Part shown: one piece after another, positions 51,852 through 61,801 of the stretch | How positions within the stretch are numbered: position 1 is the stretch's first letter | Layout of the letters: the number at the start of each line of letters is the position of its first letter | NCBI GenBank assembly: GCA_964606405.1 | Contig: CAZSGH010000014.1 | Span: 1-64,000, forward strand | DNA from: GCA-002282575 sp964606405 | GTDB taxonomy: Bacteria > Pseudomonadota > Gammaproteobacteria > Thiomicrospirales > Thiomicrospiraceae | Length of the DNA stretch: 64,000 nt | Reading direction: 5' to 3' | Position numbers and translations under genes: made by a program | Notes under the pieces: model-generated | Told to the model about the DNA's origin: nothing | The model's database searches: none | What the model saw: only the letters and a program-made list of their open reading frames with translations

Positions 51852-54245
51852 TTAATCTAACCAACGTTGTAAAATTGTCGATAACTCGTGTAGCTGATAG
51901 GGCTTAGCGATAAAATCATTCATACCACAAGCAATGCATTCGGCACGATCTTGTGCTGAAGCATTTGCCGTCATAGCAACAATTGGCGTCTTAAAATCCT
52001 GCTGACGTAGCACACGTGTGGCTGTATAGCCATCCATAATTGGCATTTGACAATCCATAAATACCAAATCAACCGTCATATCCATCAACATATCTAATGC
52101 TTTCTGACCATTATCAGCGACACTCACGCGAATGCCAAAACGCTCTAGTAGTTTAGTGGCAACCTTTTGGTTAACAACATTATCCTCTACCAACAAAATA
52201 TGCTTATCGTTAAAGCTGACAAGAGTATTCGTACTTGGCTTTTCTTGTGGCGCGACTGTTGGGACATAAGGTAATGAAAACCAAAAGCAACTTCCCTTAT
52301 CAACTTCACTCTCTACCCCAATATCGCCACCCATTAAATGCACAAGCTCTTTGCTAATGGTTAACCCCAAGCCCGTACCACCGAATTTGCGACTGGTTGA
52401 AGCATCCGCTTGAGAAAAACTTTGGAACAATTTTGCTCTGACTTCCTCTGACATGCCAATACCAGTATCTTTCACTTCAAACTGCAGTCGCCCCTCGTGC
52501 AATAAAACAGAAAGCGTTACAGAACCCATCTCGGTAAACTTCATCGCATTAGACAGCAAATTCGTGATCACTTGACGTACACGTAAAGCATCACCAACCA
52601 CATATTCACTAATATCGTTCGATTTTTCGTAAATCAGCGTTAAGCCTTTTTGCTTCACGGCTTGTGCAAAGACGCTACGTGTATTTGCTAAAACCTCTTT
52701 AAGGTTATAGGGAATCTGCTCAATGGTCATTTTGCCGGCTTCAATTTTAGAGAAGTCCAAAATATCGTTAACAACACCCAACAATAAATCAGCAGAACTT
52801 TGTGCCAAACGCAGATGTTCCGCCTGTTCAACCGTCAGAGGAGAACCTTGCAATAAGGTCAACATGCCCACGATGCCATTAATTGGGGTACGTATTTCAT
52901 GACTCATATTCGCTAAAAACTGTGCTTTGGTTTTTGTGGCGTCCGTTAATAAAGCATGTGTTTGCTGTAAATCTGAAATGGCTTGATTAATACCAAGTTG
53001 AAGATTGTGTAAATCACCAACGAACTCACCCTTCATCTTTCGTTCAAAATCAATATGGGCTGCCGCCGAAACCGCATCATTCGCCTCTCGAATGGCGAAT
53101 GAAATATGTGACAACAAGACATTAAGCTGCGTTTTCATTTGCTCTAGCTCATTGCTACCATGCACAGGTAAAGAATAACTAAAATCTCCTGAATGCATCA
53201 CCTGACTCATTGTTTTGGTAACTTCTGCCAAAGGTCGAACAATCAATCGACGTACCAACCACAACAATAAGACTACCAATAATAACAACATAAAGAGTTC
53301 AGCAGAGCTAACCAATATAATATGACGTTCTGTTTCTGCAACCTTATCCAACACTGGCTGGGCATCTTGCATTAATACATGCTGTCCTACGAGTTTGCCA
53401 GACTCATCATAAATCCACTTAACCGTTATGAATTTTTCATCGACAACAAATTGCATATTCGTTAATGATGCCTGTAAAGGAATCACATGTTTTTTGACCC
53501 GTTCGACTGCTTCGGCTAAAAATAAAGAAGGATGCGCCAAGAGCGTATCATCTGCAACATGAGGATGTTTTTGGTAGGCCTCTGGCAACCTACCCTCGGT
53601 GCGCGCAACTAAAGTAGGGCGATGAACCAACATCACCCAGTCAATATGCTGAGCTTTTAGATTACGTACAACAGAACCAATATTCTGAGTAATGGATACC
53701 ATTCCCACAAATTGCTGATTACTAAAAACGGGGGCAAAACCAATAACACCGACACCAGCATTACCGACGCCAAAACTTGCGGCAGCTTGTCGCGTATCCT
53801 TGACTTGCTTAACTAAAGGATGGGGCGCTTTTTGACCTTGAAAATCAACATCCCAAGAACGAGCAACAATGATTTGGTTTTGATCAATAACCTGAGCTCG
53901 AATCATTTTGTACTGACTCGTTCGAGCATAATCATCCCCGATATCTTTAATGGCGCTGATAAGCGGTTCTCTGTTTGAATTTGCAAGCCCGTCAATCACA
54001 CGCTGATCACGTGACAAACCAACTGCAACAGAAATAACAGAGTCTTCTTTAGATTGTAAACGCGACTGTAACTCTTGATACATTAATGCTGCTGTTTCAG
54101 CAAAAACTTTATCCTGAATTGGCGCAATCATGGTGTGATAAAAAAGGATAGATAATGCTAAAACACTCACCACGACAGCAGACAAAGTTGTCGCAATGAT
54201 TACTTTAAAAATAGACTGGTTAGCCTTAAACATAGCTTGCGACAT
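51852..54245 (-). CDS. Membrane hybrid sensor histidine kinase (Cache-HAMP-HK-REC)
   Basis: The 797-aa protein has a membrane helix at about 15-38 and a large periplasmic sensor (about 40-315) of the double-Cache kind (GVGVIGFAPVFSNQQFVGMVSI near 165). A second membrane helix (about 315-338), a HAMP region and a coiled coil follow. HisKA contains NMSHEIRTPINGIVG and HATPase has DTGIGMS and GGTGLGLTI. A C-terminal receiver (about 680-797) has its aspartate in VDLVFMDCQMPIMDG. Ligand and output partner are unknown. No response regulator gene adjoins it. It resembles BarA/TorS-type kinases in layout. Confidence 0.9.
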   Translation of the reverse strand: MSQAMFKANQSIFKVIIATTLSAVVVSVLALSILFYHTMIAPIQDKVFAETAALMYQELQSRLQSKEDSVISVAVGLSRDQRVIDGLANSNREPLISAIKDIGDDYARTSQYKMIRAQVIDQNQIIVARSWDVDFQGQKAPHPLVKQVKDTRQAAASFGVGNAGVGVIGFAPVFSNQQFVGMVSITQNIGSVVRNLKAQHIDWVMLVHRPTLVARTEGRLPEAYQKHPHVADDTLLAHPSLFLAEAVERVKKHVIPLQASLTNMQFVVDEKFITVKWIYDESGKLVGQHVLMQDAQPVLDKVAETERHIILVSSAELFMLLLLVVLLLWLVRRLIVRPLAEVTKTMSQVMHSGDFSYSLPVHGSNELEQMKTQLNVLLSHISFAIREANDAVSAAAHIDFERKMKGEFVGDLHNLQLGINQAISDLQQTHALLTDATKTKAQFLANMSHEIRTPINGIVGMLTLLQGSPLTVEQAEHLRLAQSSADLLLGVVNDILDFSKIEAGKMTIEQIPYNLKEVLANTRSVFAQAVKQKGLTLIYEKSNDISEYVVGDALRVRQVITNLLSNAMKFTEMGSVTLSVLLHEGRLQFEVKDTGIGMSEEVRAKLFQSFSQADASTSRKFGGTGLGLTISKELVHLMGGDIGVESEVDKGSCFWFSLPYVPTVAPQEKPSTNTLVSFNDKHILLVEDNVVNQKVATKLLERFGIRVSVADNGQKALDMLMDMTVDLVFMDCQMPIMDGYTATRVLRQQDFKTPIVAMTANASAQDRAECIACGMNDFIAKPYQLHELSTILQRWLD

Positions 54246-54341
54246 CAGGTTGCTCTCTAGAATAGGATGTTTTAGTCAGACAAGATAAAACATCCTACGA
54301 ATCATACCATAAAGCATCCTTCGCTGAACAAACGCGACCGA

Positions 54342-55148
54342 TTAAAACTTAATCGTTTCTCCCACCTTCATTTCTTTCATCTTGGTTTTAACGCCACGCT
54401 TTTTCAGTGCCTTATCAAAAGCTTCTGGTGTTCCAGACAGAATATTAAATGTACCGTAATGCATCGGAATCGCAAGTTTGGCATTGACTAACTTAACCGC
54501 TTCGGCTGCACGTTCTGGCCCCATGGTAAAGCGATCACCAATACAAACCATCATGGCATCAATCTTACCAAACTCTTGTACCAGCTTCATATCAGTAAAC
54601 AAATCGGTATCCCCTGTATGATAAAAACGTGGGCCGTTTTTAACACTAACCACAAAGCCAACCGCAATCCCTGCCTCTTTTAGATCGCCACCATCAACCT
54701 CGACAGAACCACCATGAATAGCAGGAACAAAACCGATTTTAACCTCGCCATCAAGCAGACTGATTTCGCCACCAGGAAAACCTGCTGTCCCCATATTAAA
54801 TTGACCTTCTGGGAACTTCTGATGTTTCACCATCGCCTTACCGAGTTCTAGCGTAGCAACCAGCATTGCTGTCGGGTTATTTTCGGCAATTTTAGTCGCA
54901 TCAGCAATATGGTCGAAGTGACCATGCGTCGCCAAAATCAAATCAACACTGTCTAAGGCTTCAATATCTTTTTTACCGTTAGGATTAACAGGATTATCTA
55001 ACCAAGGGTCGATTAGCACCGTCTTACCATTAGGCGTAACAATTTTGTAACTCGAATGTCCATACCAAGTTAACTCTGTTGCTGCCCATGTTGGCAAGGT
55101 AAGCGCAAGGGTGACAACAAACGCTGCGCGAGAAAAATAACGTTTCAT
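54342..55148 (-). CDS. Exported UPF0173 metal-dependent hydrolase
   Basis: The 268-aa protein has a signal peptide (MKRYFSRAAFVVTLAL..., cleavage near TWAA). A metallo-beta-lactamase fold follows: THGHFDHI (about 94-101), HTGDTDLF and MHYGTFN. It matches the UPF0173/YtkL family, which usually lacks a signal peptide. Substrate is unknown. It is a single gene flanked by repeats. Confidence 0.9.
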   Translation of the reverse strand: MKRYFSRAAFVVTLALTLPTWAATELTWYGHSSYKIVTPNGKTVLIDPWLDNPVNPNGKKDIEALDSVDLILATHGHFDHIADATKIAENNPTAMLVATLELGKAMVKHQKFPEGQFNMGTAGFPGGEISLLDGEVKIGFVPAIHGGSVEVDGGDLKEAGIAVGFVVSVKNGPRFYHTGDTDLFTDMKLVQEFGKIDAMMVCIGDRFTMGPERAAEAVKLVNAKLAIPMHYGTFNILSGTPEAFDKALKKRGVKTKMKEMKVGETIKF

Positions 55149-55178
55149 CTAAAAAACTCCAAAATGTAAAAAGATTGA

Positions 55179-55330
55179 GAAAGTCTATAAAAACCTACCG
55201 AATTGGAGGCATGAAGGAAGGGGTTTGTGGATATTTACCTGCAACCCATTAATGTACTGTCTTCCTCCAGCTAAAAAACAAACTAGAAAAGTCTAAAGAC
55301 GAGCGAAGCGAGCTTCTTAGACTTTTTCTT
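55179..55330 (+). repeat. Dispersed intergenic repeat, well-preserved copy
   Basis: The 322-bp region between the UPF0173 and RND genes holds this copy and a short palindrome (55430). The copy has GTCTATAAAAACCTACCG, AATTGGAGGC, GAAGGAAGGGG, TTTACCTGCAACCCATTAATG, CTTCCTCCAGCTAAAAAAC and AAACTAGAAAAGTC. Its right-hand hairpin is TCTAAAGACGAGCG with AAGCGAGCTTCTTAGA. The GCGAAGC core is intact. Confidence 0.87.
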
Positions 55331-55429
55331 GATTATAACGACGAATGTTCAAAAAATACCATGAAGCATAATTGATTGTTTTTATGCCAAGATAAGCAAA
55401 CCTAAATACCCATAAAGTTCAATAAAATA

Positions 55430-55454
55430 GATTCCCGCTTTCGCGGGAATGACG
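55430..55454. repeat. dRS3-like palindrome, second copy
   Basis: GATTCCCGCTTTCGCGGGAA followed by TGACG is the same core as the element at 44339-44358. It lies 17 bases from the RND gene stop and can form an 8-9-bp hairpin followed by T-rich DNA. Confidence 0.8.
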
Positions 55455-55470
55455 GATTTTTAGATTTTCC

Positions 55471-58400
55471 CTAAGCCGTTCGCTTACCCCACAAATACAA
55501 CATCGGCAATAACAACAAGCTTAACACGGTTCCGACTAACAACCCGAAAATGGCCACATCGGATAAGGGCGATAAACGCTCTAGCCCAATTGAGCGTTCT
55601 AAGGCAATTGGAATCATGCCTGCAATGGTCGCTAACGCCGTCATCAGAATCGGACGAAAACGCANNNNNNNNNNNNNNNNNNNNNNNNNNNNNNNNNNNN
55701 NNNNNNNNNNNNNNNNNNNNNNNNNNNNNNNNNNNNNNNNNNNNNNNNNNNNNNNNNNNNNNNNGGAATCATGCCTGCAATGGTCGCTAACGCCGTCATC
55801 AGAATCGGACGAAAACGCAATTTAATGCTTTCTTCTGCCGCTTGCACCGCACTTACTTCATGCTCTCGTTTGTGGATAAACTCCATCAATAAAATGCCAT
55901 TTTTGACGATAATCGAAAACAACAAAATAATACCCAGCAAGGCAGGCAAAGCAAAAGCTTTACCAAAGAACATCAGCCCCCACAGGGCGCCAATGGCGGC
56001 CAAAGGCAAAATCGCAACCGTTAACAACGCCATACGTACACTGGCAAATGCCGCAACAAGGATAATCGTTAACAACAGAATACCAACGCCCAACCCTTTC
56101 ATCATGCGTGCTTTGGCTTCTAAGCCTTGCGCATTATCTCCCGCATCGCGCCATGTCACGCCAGAGGGCAAGGTTAACTTAGTAATAGCTAAGTCAATGT
56201 CTTCTAGCAAATGACTTAATGCACGATGATCACGATAAACCAATAAATCAATCGTATACTGCAGCTCATCAGTCGATAACAACATCGGTTGTTGCGCGAC
56301 TTCCATATCAGCAAGCGCGCTTAATGGCACAGTCCCCCCTGTTGGCACAGCAACTGGGAACATTAGCAAGGTCTGCGGCTGTTCGGTGTAAGGCGCACTC
56401 AGGGCAATGCGCACAGGAATACTTTCACTCGCCGACCAACGCGTTAAACTCGCAACCGATATGCCCTGCAAGGGCAGCTGAGCAGCTAACTTTTCGGGCG
56501 TGAGTCCAAACTTAAGCAGTTGCTCTGGTTTAAGCTTGAGCTGAACCTGCTGGGTAAAGCCAGACCAGTTAGAAGATACCGATGTCACACCACGAACACT
56601 TTGCACTGCAGCCATCACTTGTTCTGCTGCTTGTGGTAAGTTGTGCCAATCGTCGCTACTCAGGCGAAGCGTAATCGGTGCTTTAATGGTACTGGTCATG
56701 GTGTTACCAAAATCGTAGGTATCGACACTGACCACGCCTTCGATTTGCGCTAACTTGGCACGCCACTCATCAGCAATATCCCAACTGGTTTTGCTGCGAT
56801 CTAAGCGCGAGGTGAAGTGTGCCATAATGCTCGCTTCCGACGCCAATGCCCCGCTTCCTAAAGAGGTCACGCCAGCTTCCGCACCGATGGTGACACCGTA
56901 GCGAACCATCAACGGATCTTTGTTTAAGGCTTCTAGAACAGGCAGTAATTTACGTTCAACATCACTGACCTTCTCCTGCTCACCGAAGCGCACACGCATC
57001 TGCACCACACCCATATCAGCCGCTGGCAATGCATCTTGCCCAATGGTTGGCATAACGATTCTGCCACTGACCGCCAACACCACAAAGGCACCGATAATCA
57101 GTAACCAACGACGCCAACGCGCCACCATAAGCCAACGCAGTCCTGCCACATAAGTGTTGCTAATCGGTGCCCAGCGACGCTGATAATGGCTTTCCAATGC
57201 GCGTTCAATCGCATTTTTAGCAGGCATCCCATTGCGATACCAAAACCACACCAAGCGCGGAATAAAGGTAATCGACACCACATAAGAAACAAAAACCGCA
57301 ATAACAACGGGGAAAATAAGATGGCTAAAAACAGCTTCGGTGTAATCCCCAACAAACATGAGCGGGGCAAGCACCGCAACCGTTGCCAAACTACCGATCC
57401 AGACAGGCGACACCACTTCTTTCATGCCCGAAATAACTGCCGTGGTCGTGTCTTGGTGCAGTTCTTCTAAATGACGCTCGATGTTTTCTAACACCACCAC
57501 AGCATCATCAACCAACATGCCTAAGGCTAGAATAACGCCTGTGGTAACGAATAGGTTTAGCTCTTTCCCGAACAACCACAAAATTGCCATCGTACCCAAA
57601 AAAACTAAGGGCAAGGACAGCAAAGCAGTGGCAACAGCACGCCAGTTTGCTAAAAACACCATCATCACGATAGAAACGAACAAAATCGCTTCTAATAATG
57701 CGTTAAACATATTGTCGTTAGAACGAACCACAATGTCCATTTGTGTATCGGTTAGGCTGATATCCAGTAATGGATACTTAGCTTGAATATCAGGCAAGGC
57801 AGACATGGCTTCTTCAAAAGCTTGAGCAATGGTACCGCCTGGTGGACGTTGCAACGACAAGGCAATCGCCGGATTACCATTGCCGATATAACCACTATAC
57901 CTGTCTTGTGCTTGCCACTCGATGGTTGCAACCTGCCCTAAATTAAGCTGCGCCGTCACTGGCAATAATGCCAACTGATCGACCTGACTTTTTTCACCAG
58001 GAATCATCACCGACCAAGACTGTTTATCACCCAATAATGAGCCTAATGGCAGTTGGGCTTGCCATTGTTTAAGGGAGTCGACAACTTGCCCCAGATTTAA
58101 GCCAAGCGCAGCCAGCTTGTTAGGATTAATATCAACGCGAATGGCGGATTGCCAACCACCAAAAACTTCGACATTGGCAATGTTAGGTTGCTTCAGAAAC
58201 GCAGGTCGAATGTCACTTTCGACCAAATAGCGAGCTTGCATCAAGCTTAAGCCCGATTCGGGTTTGGGTGACACCGCTAACACCAAGGCAGGAGGCGTAA
58301 AATTACCCATCGGATAAAGCGAGTAAGGCATAACACCTGCTGGCAATTTGGTACGAATGCGATCAAGCGCATTGGTGACATCGGCTAATGCACCGTCTAG

Positions 58401-58694
58401 CCCTTTTTCGTAGCCAAACTCAGTACGAATAACAGCAAAGCCATCACGATTGGTACTTTGTACCAAACGAATACCGCTCAGACTAAATAACTCACGCTCC
58501 ATGGTGCGCGATACCTGCTGCGCCATGATTTCGGCAGATGCCCCTGGGAACTGAGTAATAATCATCACTTGCGGACGTTCGGCATCGGGGTACAAGTTGC
58601 GTGGCATCAGGTTGTAACCCAACACGCCCATAATCGACATCAGCAGGAGCATCGCACCCGTAATCCACGGACGATTAAAAAACCAGAGGAACAT
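55471..58694 (-). CDS. RND efflux transporter permease (assembly gap inside)
   Basis: This is the inner-membrane proton-driven pump of a tripartite efflux system. It has the usual twelve membrane helices in two halves, two large periplasmic loops, and the proton-relay pair in GMLVDDAVVVLENIERH on helix 4 (about residue 405). A 100-N gap with duplicated 55-bp ends interrupts the C-terminal end. Removing 155 bases gives one frame of 1023 codons ending ...LYLWGKRTA at 55471. The helix after the gap reads PIALERSIGLERLSPLSD. It belongs to the AcrB/MdtB-like heavy group in general layout; substrate unknown. Confidence 0.92.
55610..55819. other. Assembly gap with duplicated 55-bp ends in the RND gene
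   Basis: The 55 bases at 55610-55664 are repeated exactly at 55765-55819 around 100 N. Collapsing them restores the RND reading frame, so no sequence appears to be missing. Confidence 0.94.
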
Positions 58695-58708
58695 ATGAGC
58701 TTTGCCTT

Positions 58709-58894
58709 TTATTCTGCTATGAAGCTAGGGAGTAGATCGCTACTAAGCACGAACCCTTCAGTATCTATTTCAATCAAAGAAAAAACTTCATTAATTTCCA
58801 TCGATTCTGCCAATGCGTTAGGGTTCATATTTAGTGCTTTAACAGATTGAATTAGAGATTCAAGACCTATTTCACGTTGTTGTTCAATAGACAT
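58709..58894 (-). CDS. Unknown 61-aa protein in the efflux operon
   Basis: A small frame begins at the ATG at 58894 with GGAG eight bases upstream. It ends 14 bases before the RND start, and starts 17 bases after the adaptor stop. The product is acidic, with the N-terminus MSIEQQREIGLESL and the C-terminus DLLPSFIAE. It has no signal peptide or membrane helix. I do not recognise it. Tight spacing and the ribosome site support translation. A small accessory or a remnant are both possible. Confidence 0.6.
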   Translation of the reverse strand: MSIEQQREIGLESLIQSVKALNMNPNALAESMEINEVFSLIEIDTEGFVLSSDLLPSFIAE

Positions 58895-58911
58895 AATCAA
58901 AACTCCACGAG

Positions 58912-60051
58912 TTAACGCACAACATAACTTCTTCCCGCCATTAAACGAATCAACACATCCGATGACGCACACAATACTGTTTGCCCAACCAAACGAGGAT
59001 TCTGCGTTACCGCACCTTCTTGCCCAATCGCTTCCAACATAACAGGTACGACTTCAGCTTTTCCCTGATGATCGATTAACACTTGCGCTTCTTTAACAGA
59101 ATGCGGAATAAAACACTGCGAAGGTAAGGCAATGCCTTCACCCGAATACACCGCTAACGGCAAAGCGAGCTGCTGATTCGGAATCAATCGCGCATCGTTA
59201 AGACGTGCTTCGTAAGTAAGTAAACCTTGCGCATTGGCTCTTGGCCAAGCAATGAGTGGCAATAACTTATCTTGCCACATCAATCCTGCTGGTTTGACAT
59301 CGTCGGCTGGTAGTTGCACTAATAAACGACGACCACCACCCTCGCCCACCAATCGGATTAATGGCGTACCGGCAGTAACAATATCGCCTTCTTGTACTAA
59401 GCGTTCGCTGATAATACCTGCTTGTAACGCTTTAAGCTGCACATACCCCAAAGCCCCTTTGGCAGCTTCTGCTTGTTTTTTTCGTGCACTAAGCAATTCA
59501 TCGTAGGCTTTATATTGCGACTGCGCAGCGCTGAGACGCTGCTCGGCTTGCGCAACACGCACACTTTGCTGTTGAATCTGATCTTCACTGGCTGCTTTCA
59601 CCGCTGCGAGTTTCTTTAAACGCGCCAACGTATCTTTTTGTGCTTGTAAGTCAAGTTTGGCAGCATCAACCGAATTTTTAATACTGGCTTGCTCTAATTT
59701 GTATTGCGCAAACTGAGCATCGGCAAGAGATACATCGGCACGAGATGACTTATCGTCCAACTGAGCCAACAAATCGCCCGTATTGACCACATCACCTTCA
59801 CGCACAGGCAAAGAAACCACTTGTGCCGTTAAACGCGCGGTGAGCAACTGCTCCACCTCAGCCTTAACACTAACTTGTGCAGGCTGAGTTAAGACAACTG
59901 ACGCAAGCTGAGCTGTCATCGACGACACGCTAATCGGCGCAACAACAGGAGGAACAAATGCAGCATTTTTTGCTTGCTTTGTTTTAATGGCAATGATCGC
60001 ACCACCCGCAATAACAACACCAATAACAATCCATAATAATTTTTTAGACAC
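58912..60051 (-). CDS. RND efflux periplasmic adaptor (HlyD/MFP family)
   Basis: The 379-aa protein is the membrane-fusion partner of the RND pump. It has an N-terminal membrane anchor (about 4-23), a beta-barrel/lipoyl region (VVSLPVREGDVVNTGDLLAQLDD near 79-101) and a coiled-coil hairpin (about 110-200) rich in A, Q and K. The second lipoyl half is VLVEEGDIV-like (ERLVQEGDIVTAGTPLIRLVG). It starts with GTG at 60051 behind AAGGGG, 12 bases after the outer-membrane-factor stop. Confidence 0.92.
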   Translation of the reverse strand: MSKKLLWIVIGVVIAGGAIIAIKTKQAKNAAFVPPVVAPISVSSMTAQLASVVLTQPAQVSVKAEVEQLLTARLTAQVVSLPVREGDVVNTGDLLAQLDDKSSRADVSLADAQFAQYKLEQASIKNSVDAAKLDLQAQKDTLARLKKLAAVKAASEDQIQQQSVRVAQAEQRLSAAQSQYKAYDELLSARKKQAEAAKGALGYVQLKALQAGIISERLVQEGDIVTAGTPLIRLVGEGGGRRLLVQLPADDVKPAGLMWQDKLLPLIAWPRANAQGLLTYEARLNDARLIPNQQLALPLAVYSGEGIALPSQCFIPHSVKEAQVLIDHQGKAEVVPVMLEAIGQEGAVTQNPRLVGQTVLCASSDVLIRLMAGRSYVVR

Positions 60052-60063
60052 GGTTTAATCCCC

Positions 60064-61395
60064 TTAACTCGCATCACGCAAATAAGCTTCGATAGCGGCC
60101 AAGTCATCTTTCGACAACTGTCCCTGTACCGATTTTAAGCGCAAGCGATTCATCACATCATCGTACAAGGCATTGGCTAAATCTTGCTTGGCTTTGAGCA
60201 ATTGCGTACGTGCATTGAGCACATCAACCAAGTCTTTCATACCGACGCGATTACCCTCTTCGGCAGCTGCTAAAAAAGCTTCGTTAGATTTAACCGCATT
60301 GCGCAATGCCATTAAACGACTGTGCCCTAAGCTAACTGTTTTTGCTAAGGTTAAAATATCTAAGCGAGCCTGCTCTTTACTATTGCGCAGGCCTTCTTGG
60401 TTAGCAGTGCGAAGCGATTCCGCTTTACGAACCTGACTATTGACCATACCGCCCGCATACAAGGGAACATTGAGCACCAGACCAATACTATTCGTTTGAT
60501 AGGGATAAGGGCTAGCGCTCGCACTACTACTCAAAACACCATCTTGATTAGCAATAGACCCCTGTAACGCCAAGGTTGGATAATGCCCTGCCCGCTGCGC
60601 ATCGACCTCTTGCTCACTCACGCTTAGTTTTTGTTCGCTCAGCTTGACGGTTAAGTTTTTATCGCCATACTGATCTGCCAAGACCGCAGGCTTGTCAGCC
60701 AATGGCGGAAGCACCGTATCAAGCGTCAGCGTCTTTAAGTGTGGCACATTGGCAGCACGAATCAGACGTGACAACGCCTCGTTAGCAACTGATAGCTGAT
60801 TTTGCCCATTAATTTCGTCTGACTCTGCCAAATCATAACGCGCTTGCACCTCAAGCAAATCGACAGGATTGGTTAAGCCAACACGCACACCTTCACTAAT
60901 TTTATCGCGCTGCTTACCCGTCGATTCTTTTTGTGCGCTTGCCAAGGTGAGTAACTGCTGCGCGCGCAACACGTCAAAATAAGCCTGACTTAAGCGCAAG
61001 ACCAAATCTTGCTCGCTCAGTTGATATTGCAATAGCGACTGTTGAACTAGGCTCTTGGCTTGCTCATATCTTGCCCAAGAACTGGCATCAAATAACGACT
61101 GATTTAACACCAACTTTTCTTGCAAACTTTCTTTTGCTGCCATAAAAACACTTTTCGAAAAATCATTCTGCTGATAGGCAACCTGCCCCGACAAGGTGGG
61201 CATTAATACTGCTTTGGCTTGATTGATAATTTCTTGATCGGCCTGGAGCTGTGCCTTGGCTTGCGCTAACTTAGCATCTTGCGCTTGTGCTTGCTCAAAC
61301 AAACTTAATAAGCCAACAGCAGCATGGGTAGAACCTGCAAAAACAAGTGCAGAAGCAATGGTCAATAACTGGATATTTTTTTTAACGAGAAACAT
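60064..61395 (-). CDS. TolC-family outer membrane efflux protein
   Basis: The 443-aa protein has a signal peptide (about 1-25, cleavage after THA) and two homologous halves of long helices and strands (LSLFEQAQAQDAKLAQAKAQL at the start and ALQGSIANQDGVLSS-like strands later). It is typical of the outer-membrane factor that pairs with an RND pump and adaptor. It is the first gene of the operon. The 406-bp region upstream is shared with the divergent lipoprotein gene and shows no further gene. Confidence 0.92.
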   Translation of the reverse strand: MFLVKKNIQLLTIASALVFAGSTHAAVGLLSLFEQAQAQDAKLAQAKAQLQADQEIINQAKAVLMPTLSGQVAYQQNDFSKSVFMAAKESLQEKLVLNQSLFDASSWARYEQAKSLVQQSLLQYQLSEQDLVLRLSQAYFDVLRAQQLLTLASAQKESTGKQRDKISEGVRVGLTNPVDLLEVQARYDLAESDEINGQNQLSVANEALSRLIRAANVPHLKTLTLDTVLPPLADKPAVLADQYGDKNLTVKLSEQKLSVSEQEVDAQRAGHYPTLALQGSIANQDGVLSSSASASPYPYQTNSIGLVLNVPLYAGGMVNSQVRKAESLRTANQEGLRNSKEQARLDILTLAKTVSLGHSRLMALRNAVKSNEAFLAAAEEGNRVGMKDLVDVLNARTQLLKAKQDLANALYDDVMNRLRLKSVQGQLSKDDLAAIEAYLRDAS

Positions 61396-61711
61396 GAATG
61401 CACAACCTTAAATAGGACGTTTCGATGGCTTGATTTTAACACCTTTTGCGATTGAGTAACGAGATACTAACCAAACATAAATTCTCGAATTGAGCTAATT
61501 GTCAACATCAATAACGACGCGCCCACTCTCAGGTAAAAGGTCTCATAATTCGACCCTTTTAAACAAACCCTATAAGCATTTTATGGTGACCTATTAAACA
61601 TCATACACTAAATATTGCCAACAAATTAGGAAATACCTAAAAAATATAAGTGAGACAGAGCCATCAGATCACAATGCTGTTTTTATCGGGAGATGGGCAG
61701 CACCTATTTTG

Positions 61712-61767
61712 TCGTCATATATCCGTCACATAACTGCCATCTATTTGTCATATTTAAACGAGACAAT
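61712..61767 (+). promoter_or_regulatory. Pho-box-like array and promoter of the lipoprotein gene
   Basis: Four 7-bp half-sites (TCGTCAT, CCGTCAC, CTGCCAT, TTGTCAT) begin at 61712, 61723, 61734 and 61745, exactly 11 bp apart, with 4-bp A/T-rich linkers (ATAT, ATAA, CTAT, ATTT). The E. coli Pho box is CTGTCAT-N4-CTGTCAC with the same period. A -10-like GACAAT (61762-61767) lies 10 bases after the last half-site, in place of a -35 box. This is the arrangement of PhoB-activated promoters. Confidence 0.75.
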
Positions 61768-61801
61768 AACCCTGTTTATTAATTAATAAGAGTGTTTTCT
61801 T

